From Denitrobaculum sp965232285 (GTDB taxonomy: Bacteria > Pseudomonadota > Alphaproteobacteria > Kiloniellales > Kiloniellaceae): a DNA stretch of 64,000 nt. The DNA is taken from positions 4,402,001 to 4,466,000 of the forward strand of contig CBDDPL010000004.1 in the NCBI GenBank assembly GCA_965232285.1. The letters run 5' to 3'. Every line of letters begins with the position of its first letter. Position 1 is the stretch's first letter. This document shows, piece by piece, positions 45,558-54,622 of the stretch. The notes beneath the pieces are model-generated. The model was not told the DNA's origin. It saw nothing but the letters and a program-made list of their open reading frames with translations, and did not search any database. Position numbers and translations under genes: made by a program.

Positions 45558-46012
45558 TGTCGAAATTCGAAATCAACGAAGAGATGATCCGCGCGCTCGC
45601 GGGTATTCTCGATGAAACCGGCCTCAGCGAAATCGAATACGAGTCGCAAGGCCATCGTCTTCGCGTCAGCAAGGGCGGCGTGGCTCAGTCCGTTATTGCG
45701 GCTCCGGTGGCCGCCGCTGCCGAACCGGCTCCGGCAGCGCCCACCCCCGCGGTCGCGGCAACGGGCGACAAGCCGCCGGCAGGCGCCGTCAACTCGCCCA
45801 TGGTCGGAACCGCCTACCTGGCGGCGGAGCCGGGTGCGCCGGCCTTTATCAAGGTCGGGGATATGGTCACCGAGGGTCAGACACTGCTGATCATCGAAGC
45901 CATGAAGGTGATGAACGAATTGAAATCACCGCGTTCCGGCAAGATCTCTCAAATCATGGTCAGCGACGGGCAGCCGGTCGAATTCGGCGAGCCCTTGCTG
46001 GCCATCGAATAG
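45557..46012 (+). CDS. accB: Biotin carboxyl carrier protein of acetyl-CoA carboxylase
   Basis: BCCP carries biotin between the carboxylase and carboxyltransferase parts of acetyl-CoA carboxylase, the first step of fatty acid synthesis. The 151-residue protein has an N-terminal helical region, an Ala/Pro-rich linker (residues about 55-80, APVAAAAEPAPAAPTPAVAA) and a C-terminal lipoyl-like domain with the biotinyl lysine in EAMKVMNELK. It overlaps aroQ by one base and precedes accC by 16 bp. Confidence 0.96.
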   Translation: MSKFEINEEMIRALAGILDETGLSEIEYESQGHRLRVSKGGVAQSVIAAPVAAAAEPAPAAPTPAVAATGDKPPAGAVNSPMVGTAYLAAEPGAPAFIKVGDMVTEGQTLLIIEAMKVMNELKSPRSGKISQIMVSDGQPVEFGEPLLAIE

Positions 46013-46028
46013 ACCCGGGCGGCAGCCC

Positions 46029-47372
46029 ATGTTCGAGAAGGTCCTGATCGCCAACCGCGGCGAGATCGCGCTTCGCATCCACCGTGCCTGCCGGGAGATG
46101 GGCATTCAGACGGTGGCCGTTCACTCGACGGCTGACTCAGACGCCATGCATGTCCGGCTGGCCGACGAAAGCGTCTGTATCGGCCCGCCGGCCAGCAAGG
46201 ACAGCTACCTGAACGTCCCGGCCATTCTCTCGGCCGCGACCATCACCGGCGCCGATGCCATCCACCCCGGCGTCGGCTTCCTGTCGGAGAACGCCGACTT
46301 CGCGGCTATGGTCGAGGAGCATGGCTTTGTCTTCATCGGCCCCTCGCCCGAGCATATTCAGCTTATGGGCGACAAGGTGGCCGCGAAGCAGGCCGCGGAG
46401 AGCCTGGGAATTCCGGTCGTGCCGGGCTCGGACGGCGAGATCTTGACCGCCGAGGAAGCCCTGCCGGTTGCCGAGAAAATCGGCTATCCGGTCCTGGTCA
46501 AGGCCGCGGCGGGCGGCGGCGGACGCGGCATGAAGGTCGCGCACAACGAGGCCGAACTGCGTCAGGCGGTTCAGCTCGCCCGGACCGAAGCAAAGGCCGC
46601 CTTCGGCAACGAAGCCGTCTACATGGAAAAGTACCTGGGTCAGCCGCGCCATATCGAGATCCAGTTGCTGGCCGACGGACAGGGTAACGTCATCCATCTG
46701 GGCGAACGCGACTGTTCGCTGCAGCGCCGGCACCAGAAACTGCTCGAAGAAGCCCCCTCGCCCGCTCTCAACGAGGAAGCCCGGGCCTGGATCGGCAAGC
46801 GCTCAACCGACGCCATGAAGAAACTTGGCTACAAGTCGGCCGGCACCATCGAGTTCCTCTACGAGAACGGCGAGTTCTACTTCATTGAAATGAACACGCG
46901 CCTGCAGGTGGAGCACCCGATTTCCGAGGCCATCACGGGTATCGACATCGTCCGCGAGCAGATCCGCATCGCCGCCGGCCTGCCCATGAGCATCGACCAG
47001 GAGGACGTGAGCTTCTCCGGCCATGCCATCGAATGCCGGATCAATGCGGAGAACCCGCAGACCTTCATGCCCTCGCCAGGGACCCTGACCGACTATCACG
47101 CGCCGGGCGGGCTCGGTGTACGGGTCGATTCGGGCATCTACGCCGGTTACCGCGTGCCGCCGCACTATGACAGCCTGATCGCCAAGCTGGTGGTGCACGG
47201 TCAGACCCGGAACGAATGCCTGATGCGGCTTCGACGGGCGCTGGAAGAGTTCGTGATCGACGGGATCGAGACCACGGTGCCCCTGCACCAGAAATTGATC
47301 GTCGACAACGAATTCATCAACGGCGATTATGATATTCACTGGCTAGAAAAGTTTGTCGGGGGGCAGAGTTAA
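46029..47372 (+). CDS. accC: Biotin carboxylase of acetyl-CoA carboxylase
   Basis: ATP-grasp enzyme that carboxylates biotin on BCCP with bicarbonate; 447 residues, the normal length. Visible blocks are ANRGEIALRIHRACREMG, KAAAGGGGRGMKVAHNE (glycine-rich ATP loop), RDCSLQRRHQKLLEE and EMNTRLQVEHPISE (metal and catalytic residues). It is the last gene of the coupled aroQ-accB-accC operon; aat follows by 58 bp and may be read from the same transcript. Confidence 0.96.
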   Translation: MFEKVLIANRGEIALRIHRACREMGIQTVAVHSTADSDAMHVRLADESVCIGPPASKDSYLNVPAILSAATITGADAIHPGVGFLSENADFAAMVEEHGFVFIGPSPEHIQLMGDKVAAKQAAESLGIPVVPGSDGEILTAEEALPVAEKIGYPVLVKAAAGGGGRGMKVAHNEAELRQAVQLARTEAKAAFGNEAVYMEKYLGQPRHIEIQLLADGQGNVIHLGERDCSLQRRHQKLLEEAPSPALNEEARAWIGKRSTDAMKKLGYKSAGTIEFLYENGEFYFIEMNTRLQVEHPISEAITGIDIVREQIRIAAGLPMSIDQEDVSFSGHAIECRINAENPQTFMPSPGTLTDYHAPGGLGVRVDSGIYAGYRVPPHYDSLIAKLVVHGQTRNECLMRLRRALEEFVIDGIETTVPLHQKLIVDNEFINGDYDIHWLEKFVGGQS

Positions 47373-47430
47373 CCGGCCGGACAGCCTGTCGCGCGGTCCG
47401 GCAAATCAGGGTCGACGACCACGGACGGAC

Positions 47431-48087
47431 ATGGAGCTTACGCCCGACCTTCTCCTTAAGGCCTACACCGTCGGCGTGTTCCCGATGGCGGAGAGTCGGG
47501 ATGATCCGGTCTTGCACTGGATCGACCCGGACCTGCGCGGTGTCCTGCCGCTGGATGCGGTTCATATCCCCCGAAAACTGCGCAGGCGTATACGTCAGGG
47601 TGACTTCGAGGTGCGCTGCGACACCGCCTTCGACGAAGTCATTCGGCTCTGCGCCGCGCCGACGGAGGGACGGCCGGACACCTGGATCAATCCGACCATC
47701 GAGCGACTCTACAACCAGGTCTTCGCGCGCGGCTTCGCCCACTCGGTGGAGTGCTGGCAGGAGGGCAAGCTGGTGGGCGGCCTCTACGGCGTCTCGCTCG
47801 GCGCCGTTTTCTTCGGCGAATCCATGTTCAGCCGCGTTACGGACGCCAGCAAAGTCGCCCTGATGCACCTGGCGCTGCGCCTGCGTAAGGGCGGATACAA
47901 GCTGCTCGATACCCAGTTCAATACGCCGCACCTGAGCCGCTTCGGCGTTCTGGAGATCCCGCGGGACGAATATCAGAAACAGCTCGTCCGGGCGGTCAAT
48001 ACCCAGGCACGCTTCCCCCTGGAAGTCACCCGGGAAGAGGTTGAGGCTTTCCTCAAATCGTCAGCGCCGCCGCCGGAACAGATCTGA
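47431..48087 (+). CDS. aat: Leucyl/phenylalanyl-tRNA-protein transferase
   Basis: Aat adds Leu or Phe to N-terminal Lys/Arg of proteins, marking them for ClpAP (N-end rule); 218 residues. Characteristic blocks are LLLKAYTVGVFPMAESRDD, LVGGLYGVSLGAVFFGESMF and LLDTQFNTPHLSRFG. The start ATG at 47431 (MELTPDLLL) is the family start; the frame is open further upstream, but that part is not conserved. Adjacent to accC, as in many Alphaproteobacteria. Confidence 0.94.
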   Translation: MELTPDLLLKAYTVGVFPMAESRDDPVLHWIDPDLRGVLPLDAVHIPRKLRRRIRQGDFEVRCDTAFDEVIRLCAAPTEGRPDTWINPTIERLYNQVFARGFAHSVECWQEGKLVGGLYGVSLGAVFFGESMFSRVTDASKVALMHLALRLRKGGYKLLDTQFNTPHLSRFGVLEIPRDEYQKQLVRAVNTQARFPLEVTREEVEAFLKSSAPPPEQI

Positions 48088-48088
48088 C

Positions 48089-49132
48089 TTAGAACTTCGT
48101 GATCATGGTTACGCCGGTTTCGGTGAAGTTCCCCATCTGCTCCAGCACCTTCGCGCCTTCCTGCAGATCGACGCTGCGGGTGATCAGCTTCGAGGGGTCG
48201 ACCCGTCCGGTGGTCACCATGGTCATCATGTTGGCAAAGGTATGACCGGCCATGGCATGACTGCCGACAATCTCCAGTTCATGGGCGATCACGCGATCCA
48301 TGGGGATCGGCGGATTGTTTTCCCCACCCAGCAGCAGACCAACCTGCACATGCCGGCCCTGGCGGCGCAGAGACAGGATCGAGTTCTTACAGGTCTCGGG
48401 ATTGCCAAGGGCGTCGACGGAGACATGCGTGCCGCCCGATGTCAGATCACGAATGGCCTCGGGCACTTCGTTACTCTGGCGTGCATTGATAGCGTGCAGA
48501 GCGCCCGCGGCCCTGGCGAGTTCGAGCTGCGCATCGTCGATATCGACGGCAACCACGTTCGCCCCCATTGCGGCCGCAATCATGACCGTCGAGAGACCGA
48601 CCCCGCCGCAGCCGTGCACCGCAACCCACTGGCCGGGTTCGATCCGGCCTTGCTGAACAACGACCCGAAAGGCGGTCGTGAAGCGGCAGCCGATGCTGCC
48701 GCCAACTTCAAAAGACAAGCTCTCCGGCAACTCGACCAGGTTCGCGTCGGCATAGGGTACGGCGACGAACTCCGCGAAAGCGCCCCAGCCGGTGAAGCCC
48801 GGCTGGTACTGGTCCGGACAGACCTGATGCTGACCGTCGTGACAGTATCCGCATTTGCCGCAGCCAGAGACCACAGGCACGATGGCCCGCATGCCGGGGC
48901 TCCAGTTTCGTACCTCTGGACCGACCGCTTCGATGATGCCGGAACATTCGTGGCCAGGCACATGCGGCAAGGACTTGATGTCGGGATCATGTCCCATCCA
49001 GGCATGCCAATCGCTGCGGCAGACGCCGTTGGCCATCACGCGCAGTACGACGCCGTCGGCGGGCGGAGTCGGATCCGGCAGGGTTTCGACTCCGATCGGC
49101 CCCATAAACTCGTGGAACGTTGCTGCACGCAT
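48089..49132 (-). CDS. Zinc-dependent medium-chain alcohol dehydrogenase
   Basis: A 347-residue MDR-family dehydrogenase. The catalytic zinc site is in NGVCRSDWHAW and PGHECSG. The structural zinc uses the four cysteines in SGCGKCGYCHDGQHQVC, and the NAD(P) site is VHGCGGVGLSTVMIAAAMG with an acidic VDIDD, favouring NAD. The start at 49132 (MRAATFHEFMG) has GGGAGAG four bases upstream. It lies 52 bp downstream of the split decarboxylase genes on the same strand, so it could act on the aldehyde they make. The substrate is unknown. Confidence 0.87.
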   Translation of the reverse strand: MRAATFHEFMGPIGVETLPDPTPPADGVVLRVMANGVCRSDWHAWMGHDPDIKSLPHVPGHECSGIIEAVGPEVRNWSPGMRAIVPVVSGCGKCGYCHDGQHQVCPDQYQPGFTGWGAFAEFVAVPYADANLVELPESLSFEVGGSIGCRFTTAFRVVVQQGRIEPGQWVAVHGCGGVGLSTVMIAAAMGANVVAVDIDDAQLELARAAGALHAINARQSNEVPEAIRDLTSGGTHVSVDALGNPETCKNSILSLRRQGRHVQVGLLLGGENNPPIPMDRVIAHELEIVGSHAMAGHTFANMMTMVTTGRVDPSKLITRSVDLQEGAKVLEQMGNFTETGVTMITKF

Positions 49133-49184
49133 TGATCTCTCCCTGGTAGCAGCCGGCGATGACAGCCGCCGGCTGGCTTTTGTT

Positions 49185-49781
49185 TTATTCCGCAGGCAGC
49201 CCGAGGGCCAACCGCAGGCGCCCTTTGTTGATCGCACCATCGCGCAGTGCCATCACCTTCGGCTTGTTTCCGGCGGCAATCCTGACCACCGCCACGCAAG
49301 TGTCCTCTCCGGCCTGGTGCAGGCGCGCCGCCAACTCTTCGACTTCCGCGATCGATCTGGCATCGCGCGTGTCGGCAATGCCGCAGGCTGATGCGATCCG
49401 CGCCAAGTCAGCGTCGAAGGCGGAATGGGTCTGCTGCGAACCCGTCTCACCATAGAGCCCGTTGTCGAGAACGACGATACTGAGATTTCCCGGATTCTGC
49501 AGCGCGATGGTCGCGAAGGACCCCATGCCCATGAGCATTTCACCGTCGCCGGTCACCACGATCACGGGAGTCTCAGGCTGTGCAAGCGCGAGTCCGAGCC
49601 CGATCATGGCGGCACCGCCCATCGCGCCCCAGAGATAGAAGTTGCGATCATGATCGCCCAGATCCGCAACGTCGTAGGTTGCAGCCCCCAGGCCGGAAAC
49701 GACGATCGCATCCTTCCTGTCCCGCAAGAGTGCTGCCACGGCCTCTCGGCGGTCGAGCCCGCCCTCTCGACGATCCGTCAT
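49185..49781 (-). CDS. TPP-binding subunit of a split decarboxylase (ComE-like)
   Basis: A 198-residue TPP-binding (PP) domain protein resembling the beta subunit of sulfopyruvate decarboxylase (ComE) and phosphonopyruvate decarboxylase. The TPP/Mg motif is VVTGDGEMLMGMGSFATIA followed about 25 residues later by VLDNGLYGETG. Its start overlaps the stop of the PYR-domain subunit (ATGA at 49781-49778), so the two are translated together in a set ratio. The 2-oxoacid substrate (sulfopyruvate, phosphonopyruvate or other) cannot be set by motifs alone. Confidence 0.75.
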   Translation of the reverse strand: MTDRREGGLDRREAVAALLRDRKDAIVVSGLGAATYDVADLGDHDRNFYLWGAMGGAAMIGLGLALAQPETPVIVVTGDGEMLMGMGSFATIALQNPGNLSIVVLDNGLYGETGSQQTHSAFDADLARIASACGIADTRDARSIAEVEELAARLHQAGEDTCVAVVRIAAGNKPKVMALRDGAINKGRLRLALGLPAE

Positions 49782-50320
49782 TTCGTGAAGTCCTTTGCGC
49801 CGATCAGTTTCTGCGACAGCAGGACGGCACAGGGCGTACCGCCCAGATAGGCCATACTGGCGGCGGCGCGGACCGCGGGGGCAACCTCGGGCGCCTGATC
49901 CACCCGGGTAACGCTGATACCCATCAGCTTGAAGCAGTCCTCCACGGCGGACCCCATCGGCACCTGCCAGGGATTAAACTCGCCCCATTCACCGCGCATT
50001 GTGACGATCGTCAGGAAGGGGAACTTGCAGTGCTTGATCAGCGACAGCATGTTGATGCAGTTCCCCACCCCGCTGGATTGCATCAAAAGCACACTTCGCG
50101 CGCCGCCCAGCCAGGCGCCCGCGACCTGCGCCACGCCTTCCTCCTCGGTCGTCAGAGCGATGGCCGCGATCGAACCATCAGCCTGTAAGCGCTCGATCAA
50201 CCGGACATGACCTCCGTCCGGCACGTAGGACGCCTGCGATACCCCGAAGGCCTTCAGAACATCATAGATGCCGTCCGCCCAGTCCTGATGCGAATCATCG
50301 GGCAATGCCGTATCGGTCAT
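49778..50320 (-). CDS. PYR-domain subunit of a split decarboxylase (ComD-like)
   Basis: A 180-residue TPP-enzyme PYR-domain protein resembling the alpha subunit ComD. The activating Glu is in ALTTEEEGVAQVAGAWLGG, followed by VLLMQSSGVGNCINML and IVTMRGEWGEFNPWQVPMG, blocks shared with sulfopyruvate and phosphonopyruvate decarboxylases. The ATG at 50320 (MTDTALPDD) is favoured by a GGGAAAG upstream; a longer frame has no conserved sequence. It leads the decarboxylase-alcohol dehydrogenase operon, divergent from a LysR gene. Confidence 0.75.
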   Translation of the reverse strand: MTDTALPDDSHQDWADGIYDVLKAFGVSQASYVPDGGHVRLIERLQADGSIAAIALTTEEEGVAQVAGAWLGGARSVLLMQSSGVGNCINMLSLIKHCKFPFLTIVTMRGEWGEFNPWQVPMGSAVEDCFKLMGISVTRVDQAPEVAPAVRAAASMAYLGGTPCAVLLSQKLIGAKDFTK

Positions 50321-50433
50321 TGAAAGCGCTTTCCCATTTCCTTGACGATCACGGAACAGACTAATGTGATTCCCAGATTTCAAAAAATTAGAAAATAGCG
50401 ATACTAGGTTACGCAGAATGAGATAGCTAAGCG

Positions 50434-51378
50434 ATGGATCTGAAGCAGCTCAAGACCTTCATCAGAGTTTCCGACTCCGGCTCACTCAGTTCCGCCGCGG
50501 ATCGCCTGCGCATTGCACAGTCCGCTCTGTCGCGGCAAATCAGGTTGCTCGAAGCGGAGGTCGGCGCCCCTCTGTTCGAACGGCATGCCAGGGGGATGAG
50601 CCTGACCTTTCACGGACAGGAACTCTACAAGCGCATCGCCCCTCTTATCCGCCAGTTCGAGCAATCCATCGACGACGTGCGCTCACTGGGTGATACCATC
50701 ACCGGCCAGGTCTCCTTCGGCCTGATGCCGACCACCAGCGCCATGCTCGCCGAGCGGCTCGTCAGCAGGGTCACCGAGGAACAGCCCAGCATCTTTCTGC
50801 GGCTGGTCGAAGGTTACGCGGGGCACCTTGTAGAGTGGCTCCAGCGCGACGAGATCGATGCGACCCTGCTCTATGGTCCCTCGGACAGCCTGCACCTGCG
50901 CGCTACCCCGCTCTTCACCGAGGACCTTGCCCTGATCAGCCCGGCGTCCTGGCGAGCGGAAAGCGGCACGGCGATGGACTTTGTCGCCGCTGCAAGGCTG
51001 CCCCTGGCCCTGCCCAGCCAGTCTCATGGCTTGCGTTCGGTGGTTGAGACGGCGGCGCGGAAAGCGAACTGTCAATTGGCTGTTCGGGCCGAAGGAGACT
51101 CCTTTCGCGTTTTGAAGTCCCTCGTGGTCCGGGGGCTTTATCACACCATCCTGCCGCTGTCCGCCGTGCAGAAGGAAGAAGCCAGCGGCCTGGTCCAGGC
51201 CACCCCCCTGCGGCGCCCCAAGGTCACACGCCAGATCGTGCTGGCCCGCCCCTCGCACCGTGCCGATACCATCGCCACACAGGCGGTCGTCGGGATTCTG
51301 CTGAGCGAGGTCGCCGCGATGATTCGCTCAGGCGACTGGATCGCCCGGCCCGAGGAAACCCTCAAACAGGTTCGGTAA
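50434..51378 (+). CDS. LysR-family regulator (NAC/CbbR-like)
   Basis: A 314-residue LysR regulator starting MDLKQLKTFIRVSDSGSLSS, with helix-turn-helix AADRLRIAQSALSRQIR. The remainder is the periplasmic-binding-protein-like effector domain. It is divergent from the ComDE-like/alcohol dehydrogenase genes (113 bp between), and so most likely controls them. The intergenic region contains the perfect 12-bp palindrome GAAAGCGCTTTC (50322-50333), which could be an operator but also covers the ribosome site of the divergent gene. Confidence 0.87.
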   Translation: MDLKQLKTFIRVSDSGSLSSAADRLRIAQSALSRQIRLLEAEVGAPLFERHARGMSLTFHGQELYKRIAPLIRQFEQSIDDVRSLGDTITGQVSFGLMPTTSAMLAERLVSRVTEEQPSIFLRLVEGYAGHLVEWLQRDEIDATLLYGPSDSLHLRATPLFTEDLALISPASWRAESGTAMDFVAAARLPLALPSQSHGLRSVVETAARKANCQLAVRAEGDSFRVLKSLVVRGLYHTILPLSAVQKEEASGLVQATPLRRPKVTRQIVLARPSHRADTIATQAVVGILLSEVAAMIRSGDWIARPEETLKQVR

Positions 51379-51461
51379 TCCGTCAGCCTTTAACGCGCAA
51401 CCGCTGGCGCTCTACAAGCTCTTATGACGCGGGAGTCTCAGCCCTTTTCGCGGGCATGTCT

Positions 51462-51563
51462 GTAACGGGCAAATATAAACCAAGCTTTGTAAACACCCGT
51501 TACGCGGCTTTTATTCACTCAATTCTGTGAACAGTTTTTTGTTTCGAGTTTTATACAAAAAAC
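51462..51563. repeat. Two inverted repeats upstream of the adenylation gene
   Basis: GTAACGGG (51462-51469) with CCCGTTAC (51496-51503), and GTTTTTTG (51534-51541) with CAAAAAAC (51556-51563), lie in the 241-bp gap between LysR and the adenylation-domain gene. The gap is AT-rich compared with both neighbours. The first may close the LysR transcript, and the second, 57 bp before the start, may be an operator or part of the promoter. Neither is proven. Confidence 0.4.
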
Positions 51564-51619
51564 CCACCGGCCACCTAGCATGATCCGGCCACCGTTACTT
51601 CCTAAATGGAGCCTGGATC

Positions 51620-53272
51620 ATGAATTTACAAGATAGATTAGAACAATTCCATCGTGGCCAAATTCCCAACAGTGACGATCGGGCTTACCCTGGCCGCGGT
51701 CTCGCCGGTCAGGACGATGCCCTTGATCGTGCGCTCGCGGATCTGTCGGCGGGTGATCGCGCGCTGTTCCGGAGCTTCGGTGCAGGCCCGACGGTGGCGC
51801 CGTCCTACAGCCGTATTCATCTGGCCATAGAAGCCCAGGCAAAGGCCGCGCCGCGGGCAATCGCGGCACGGCACCTCGACGAGCAGATCACTTACGGCGC
51901 TCTCGACCGGCAAGCCGAACAACTCGCCGCAATCCTGGCAGACAGGGGCGTAGGCCAGGGCGATGCGGTCTGTCTTTTCCTGCGTCGTTCGATTCCCATG
52001 CTGATCGGTATTCTCGCCAGCCTGAAGTTAGGTGCCTGCTACGTTCCACAGGACATCGCCGTGGCACCGGAGGCGCAGCTCCGGCATATCGCATCCGCCG
52101 TCGAGACCAAAGTCATTCTGACCCTCGAGGCCAATCGGGATGCGGTTCCGCAGATCGATGGAGTAACCGTCATCGCCATCGACCGGATGCCGGACGAGCC
52201 GGTGACAGGTTCCGTTCCGAAGGTCGACGTGCTGCCGGAGGACCGCTGCTTCATCCTCTTCACCTCGGGCACGACCGGGAAACCCAACGGTGTGCAGGTC
52301 ACCCACGGCAATGTCTGCAACATTCTTCTGACCGAGCCGGGCTCGCTCGGCATTAAAGCGGGCATCAAGGTCGCGCAGATTCTCTCCATCGCCTTCGATA
52401 TGGCGGCCTGGGAGATCCTGGGCTGTCTGGCGCAGGGCGGGACCCTGATCATTCGCGGCAAGGACATCGAGGAAACGGTCCGGCAGGCCGATGTGGTCAT
52501 CGCGACGCCATCTGTACTGGGCCGCTGCGATCCGGCGAACTGCCGGAACGTCAAGACGGTCGCGGTGGCCGGAGAGCCCTGCCCGCGGCCTCTGGCGGAC
52601 GCCTGGGCCGCTTTCGCGACCTTCTACAACTCCTGCGGACCGACCGAGACCACCATCGTCAACACCATGCTCGCCCATGCGCCGGAGGCCGAACGTCTGA
52701 CCATCGGGGTCCCGACCCCCAACAACACGGTCTACATCCTCGATGAAAACCTGAAACCGCTGCCGATCGGCGAAGTCGGAGAGATGTGGGCCGGCGGCGA
52801 CTGCGTCACGGCGGGTTATCTCGACAACCCGGCACTCACCGCCGAGCGCTATCGCCTGGATCCCTTCCTGGGCGGCGGACGCATGATGTTCCGAACCCGC
52901 GACCTGGGGCGCTGGACGCCTGAGGGCGCGCTCGAGCACTTCGGGCGCACGGACGATCAGGTCAAGGTCCGTGGTTTCCGGGTCGAACTGGATTCGGTCT
53001 CCGGCGCGCTGGAAAAGACGCGCGATTGTCTCCAGGCAGTCACCTTGAAACTCGACGACCGCAATCTTGCGGCCTTCGTCCGGCCCGCTTCGGTGGACCT
53101 GGCAGCGGCCAGGGCGGAAGTCACAAAGGCGCTGCCCTACTACTGCATGCCGACGATCCTCATGGCGCTGGACGACTTTCCCGCGACCAGCCGGGGAAAG
53201 GTCGACAAGCGCGCACTGCTCTCGCTGGCGGAAACCCGGATGAAAAACGACGGTGAAGGGCAGGTGGCGTGA
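51620..53272 (+). CDS. Stand-alone NRPS-type adenylation domain protein
   Basis: A 550-residue adenylate-forming enzyme of the amino-acid-activating (NRPS) type, without carrier or condensation domains. Core motifs are LFTSGTTGKPNGVQVTHGN (residues 213 on), AFDMAAWEILG (Asp261, binds the substrate amino group in NRPSs), YNSCGPTETTIVNT, RTRDLGRWTPEGALEHFGR and TSRGKVDKRAL with the catalytic Lys. The first 60 residues are not conserved. The stop overlaps the start of the membrane flavoprotein gene (TGATG), so the two are coupled. No thiolation domain or phosphopantetheinyl transferase is in this window. The activated substrate is unknown; an amino acid is likely from the Asp. Confidence 0.83.
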   Translation: MNLQDRLEQFHRGQIPNSDDRAYPGRGLAGQDDALDRALADLSAGDRALFRSFGAGPTVAPSYSRIHLAIEAQAKAAPRAIAARHLDEQITYGALDRQAEQLAAILADRGVGQGDAVCLFLRRSIPMLIGILASLKLGACYVPQDIAVAPEAQLRHIASAVETKVILTLEANRDAVPQIDGVTVIAIDRMPDEPVTGSVPKVDVLPEDRCFILFTSGTTGKPNGVQVTHGNVCNILLTEPGSLGIKAGIKVAQILSIAFDMAAWEILGCLAQGGTLIIRGKDIEETVRQADVVIATPSVLGRCDPANCRNVKTVAVAGEPCPRPLADAWAAFATFYNSCGPTETTIVNTMLAHAPEAERLTIGVPTPNNTVYILDENLKPLPIGEVGEMWAGGDCVTAGYLDNPALTAERYRLDPFLGGGRMMFRTRDLGRWTPEGALEHFGRTDDQVKVRGFRVELDSVSGALEKTRDCLQAVTLKLDDRNLAAFVRPASVDLAAARAEVTKALPYYCMPTILMALDDFPATSRGKVDKRALLSLAETRMKNDGEGQVA

Positions 53273-54606
53273 TGTCAGACCTTACAAGCGGTAGCAACCA
53301 ACTCACCATCGATGAAAAACCGAGGCCGAATGCTCTTCGCCGCCTCTTCGCGCACCCGGTGCTGTCCCAGTACCGGCGGCTCGCGACCCTGGTCATGATC
53401 GCGAACCTCGGCTACCTGGCTTTCGCCTTGAACGAGGGCCTCCTCTGGACGGCGGAAGGCCCGGCCCTGGCGCTGCTGTCCAACGCGGCGGTCGCAAACC
53501 TGACTTTGGCCATCCTGATCCGGCAGCAGCATGTGATCAACTTCCTCTTCTGGGCGGCAACCAGAGCGCCCACCTCCTGGCCGCTCTCGATCCGCTGGAC
53601 CCTGGGCAAGGTCTTTCACTTCGGCGGCCTGCACAGCGGCGGCGCGGCCATGGGCAGCCTCTGGATGGCCGCTTTCTGTCTGGGTCTCCTCTATGAGATG
53701 ACTCAGGGATCGCAAACGCTGCCCTTAGCCCTCGGCGGTATCACCGTCACCCTGGTGATCCTGCTGGCCGCCATGCTGGTCACCGCGCTCAGTCCGCTCC
53801 GGGCCAGGTATCACGACCTCTTCGAACGCCTGCATCGGTTCGGCGGCTGGACGGCGCTGGCACTGTTCTGGGCGCAATCCCTGCTGTTCCTGGAGGCGCA
53901 GGGTCTGTCGCCCCTGGAGGCACCGGCCTTCTGGGCGCTCTGCGTCATCACCTTCAGCATCGCCCTGCCCTGGATGCACCTGAAGAAGGTGCCGGTCGAG
54001 ATCGTCAAGCCCTCGAGCCATGCAGCCATCGTGCGCTTCAACTATGGCGACGACGCCTTCCCCGGCTCCTCCAACGCCATCAGCCGGAGTCCCCTGCTCG
54101 AATGGCATTCCTTCGCCTCCATCCCCGCGCCCGATCAGTCCGGCTACCGGCTGATCATCTCGCGGGCCGGGGACTGGACGGGCCAGTTCATTGACGACTG
54201 TCCCTCGCACGTCTGGGTCAAGGGCATCACCACCTCCGGCGTCGCCCGGATCGAGGTGCTGTTCAAGCGGGTGGTCTATATCGCGACAGGCAGCGGGATC
54301 GGGCCGGTCCTTCCGCACCTGCTGGCGCAACAGGTGCCGATCCACCTGATCTGGGCAACCAGAAGCCCTCGCAAGACCTACGGCGACGCCCTGGTCGAGG
54401 AAATCCTCTCGGTCTGCCCGGACGCGCACATCTGGGATACCGACAGCCACGGCAAACCGGATCTCGCCGCCCTGTCGCTGCAGGCCTGCCGCTCCTTCGA
54501 TGCGGAAGCCGTGATCTGCATCTCCAACCAGAAGCTGACCCGCTACGTGGTTTACGAAATGGAGCGTCGCGGCATTCCAGCCTACGGCGCCATCTGGGAT
54601 TCCTGA
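53272..54606 (+). CDS. Membrane flavoprotein with ferric-reductase-like and FNR-like parts
   Basis: A 444-residue protein. Residues about 30-235 have six membrane segments with histidines that could bind haem (VFHFGGLHSGG; YHDLFERLHRFGGW), as in ferric-reductase transmembrane domains. Residues about 240-444 resemble an FAD/NAD(P)H module (SGYRLIISRAGDWTGQFI; VYIATGSGIGPVLPHLLA). The arrangement recalls TmpA-type membrane flavoproteins, which in fungi and some bacteria are linked to adenylation domains. Its start overlaps the adenylation gene stop. It could reduce or oxidise the activated product at the membrane; this is inference. Confidence 0.75.
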   Translation: MSDLTSGSNQLTIDEKPRPNALRRLFAHPVLSQYRRLATLVMIANLGYLAFALNEGLLWTAEGPALALLSNAAVANLTLAILIRQQHVINFLFWAATRAPTSWPLSIRWTLGKVFHFGGLHSGGAAMGSLWMAAFCLGLLYEMTQGSQTLPLALGGITVTLVILLAAMLVTALSPLRARYHDLFERLHRFGGWTALALFWAQSLLFLEAQGLSPLEAPAFWALCVITFSIALPWMHLKKVPVEIVKPSSHAAIVRFNYGDDAFPGSSNAISRSPLLEWHSFASIPAPDQSGYRLIISRAGDWTGQFIDDCPSHVWVKGITTSGVARIEVLFKRVVYIATGSGIGPVLPHLLAQQVPIHLIWATRSPRKTYGDALVEEILSVCPDAHIWDTDSHGKPDLAALSLQACRSFDAEAVICISNQKLTRYVVYEMERRGIPAYGAIWDS

Positions 54607-54622
54607 AGAGGGGGATAAAACA

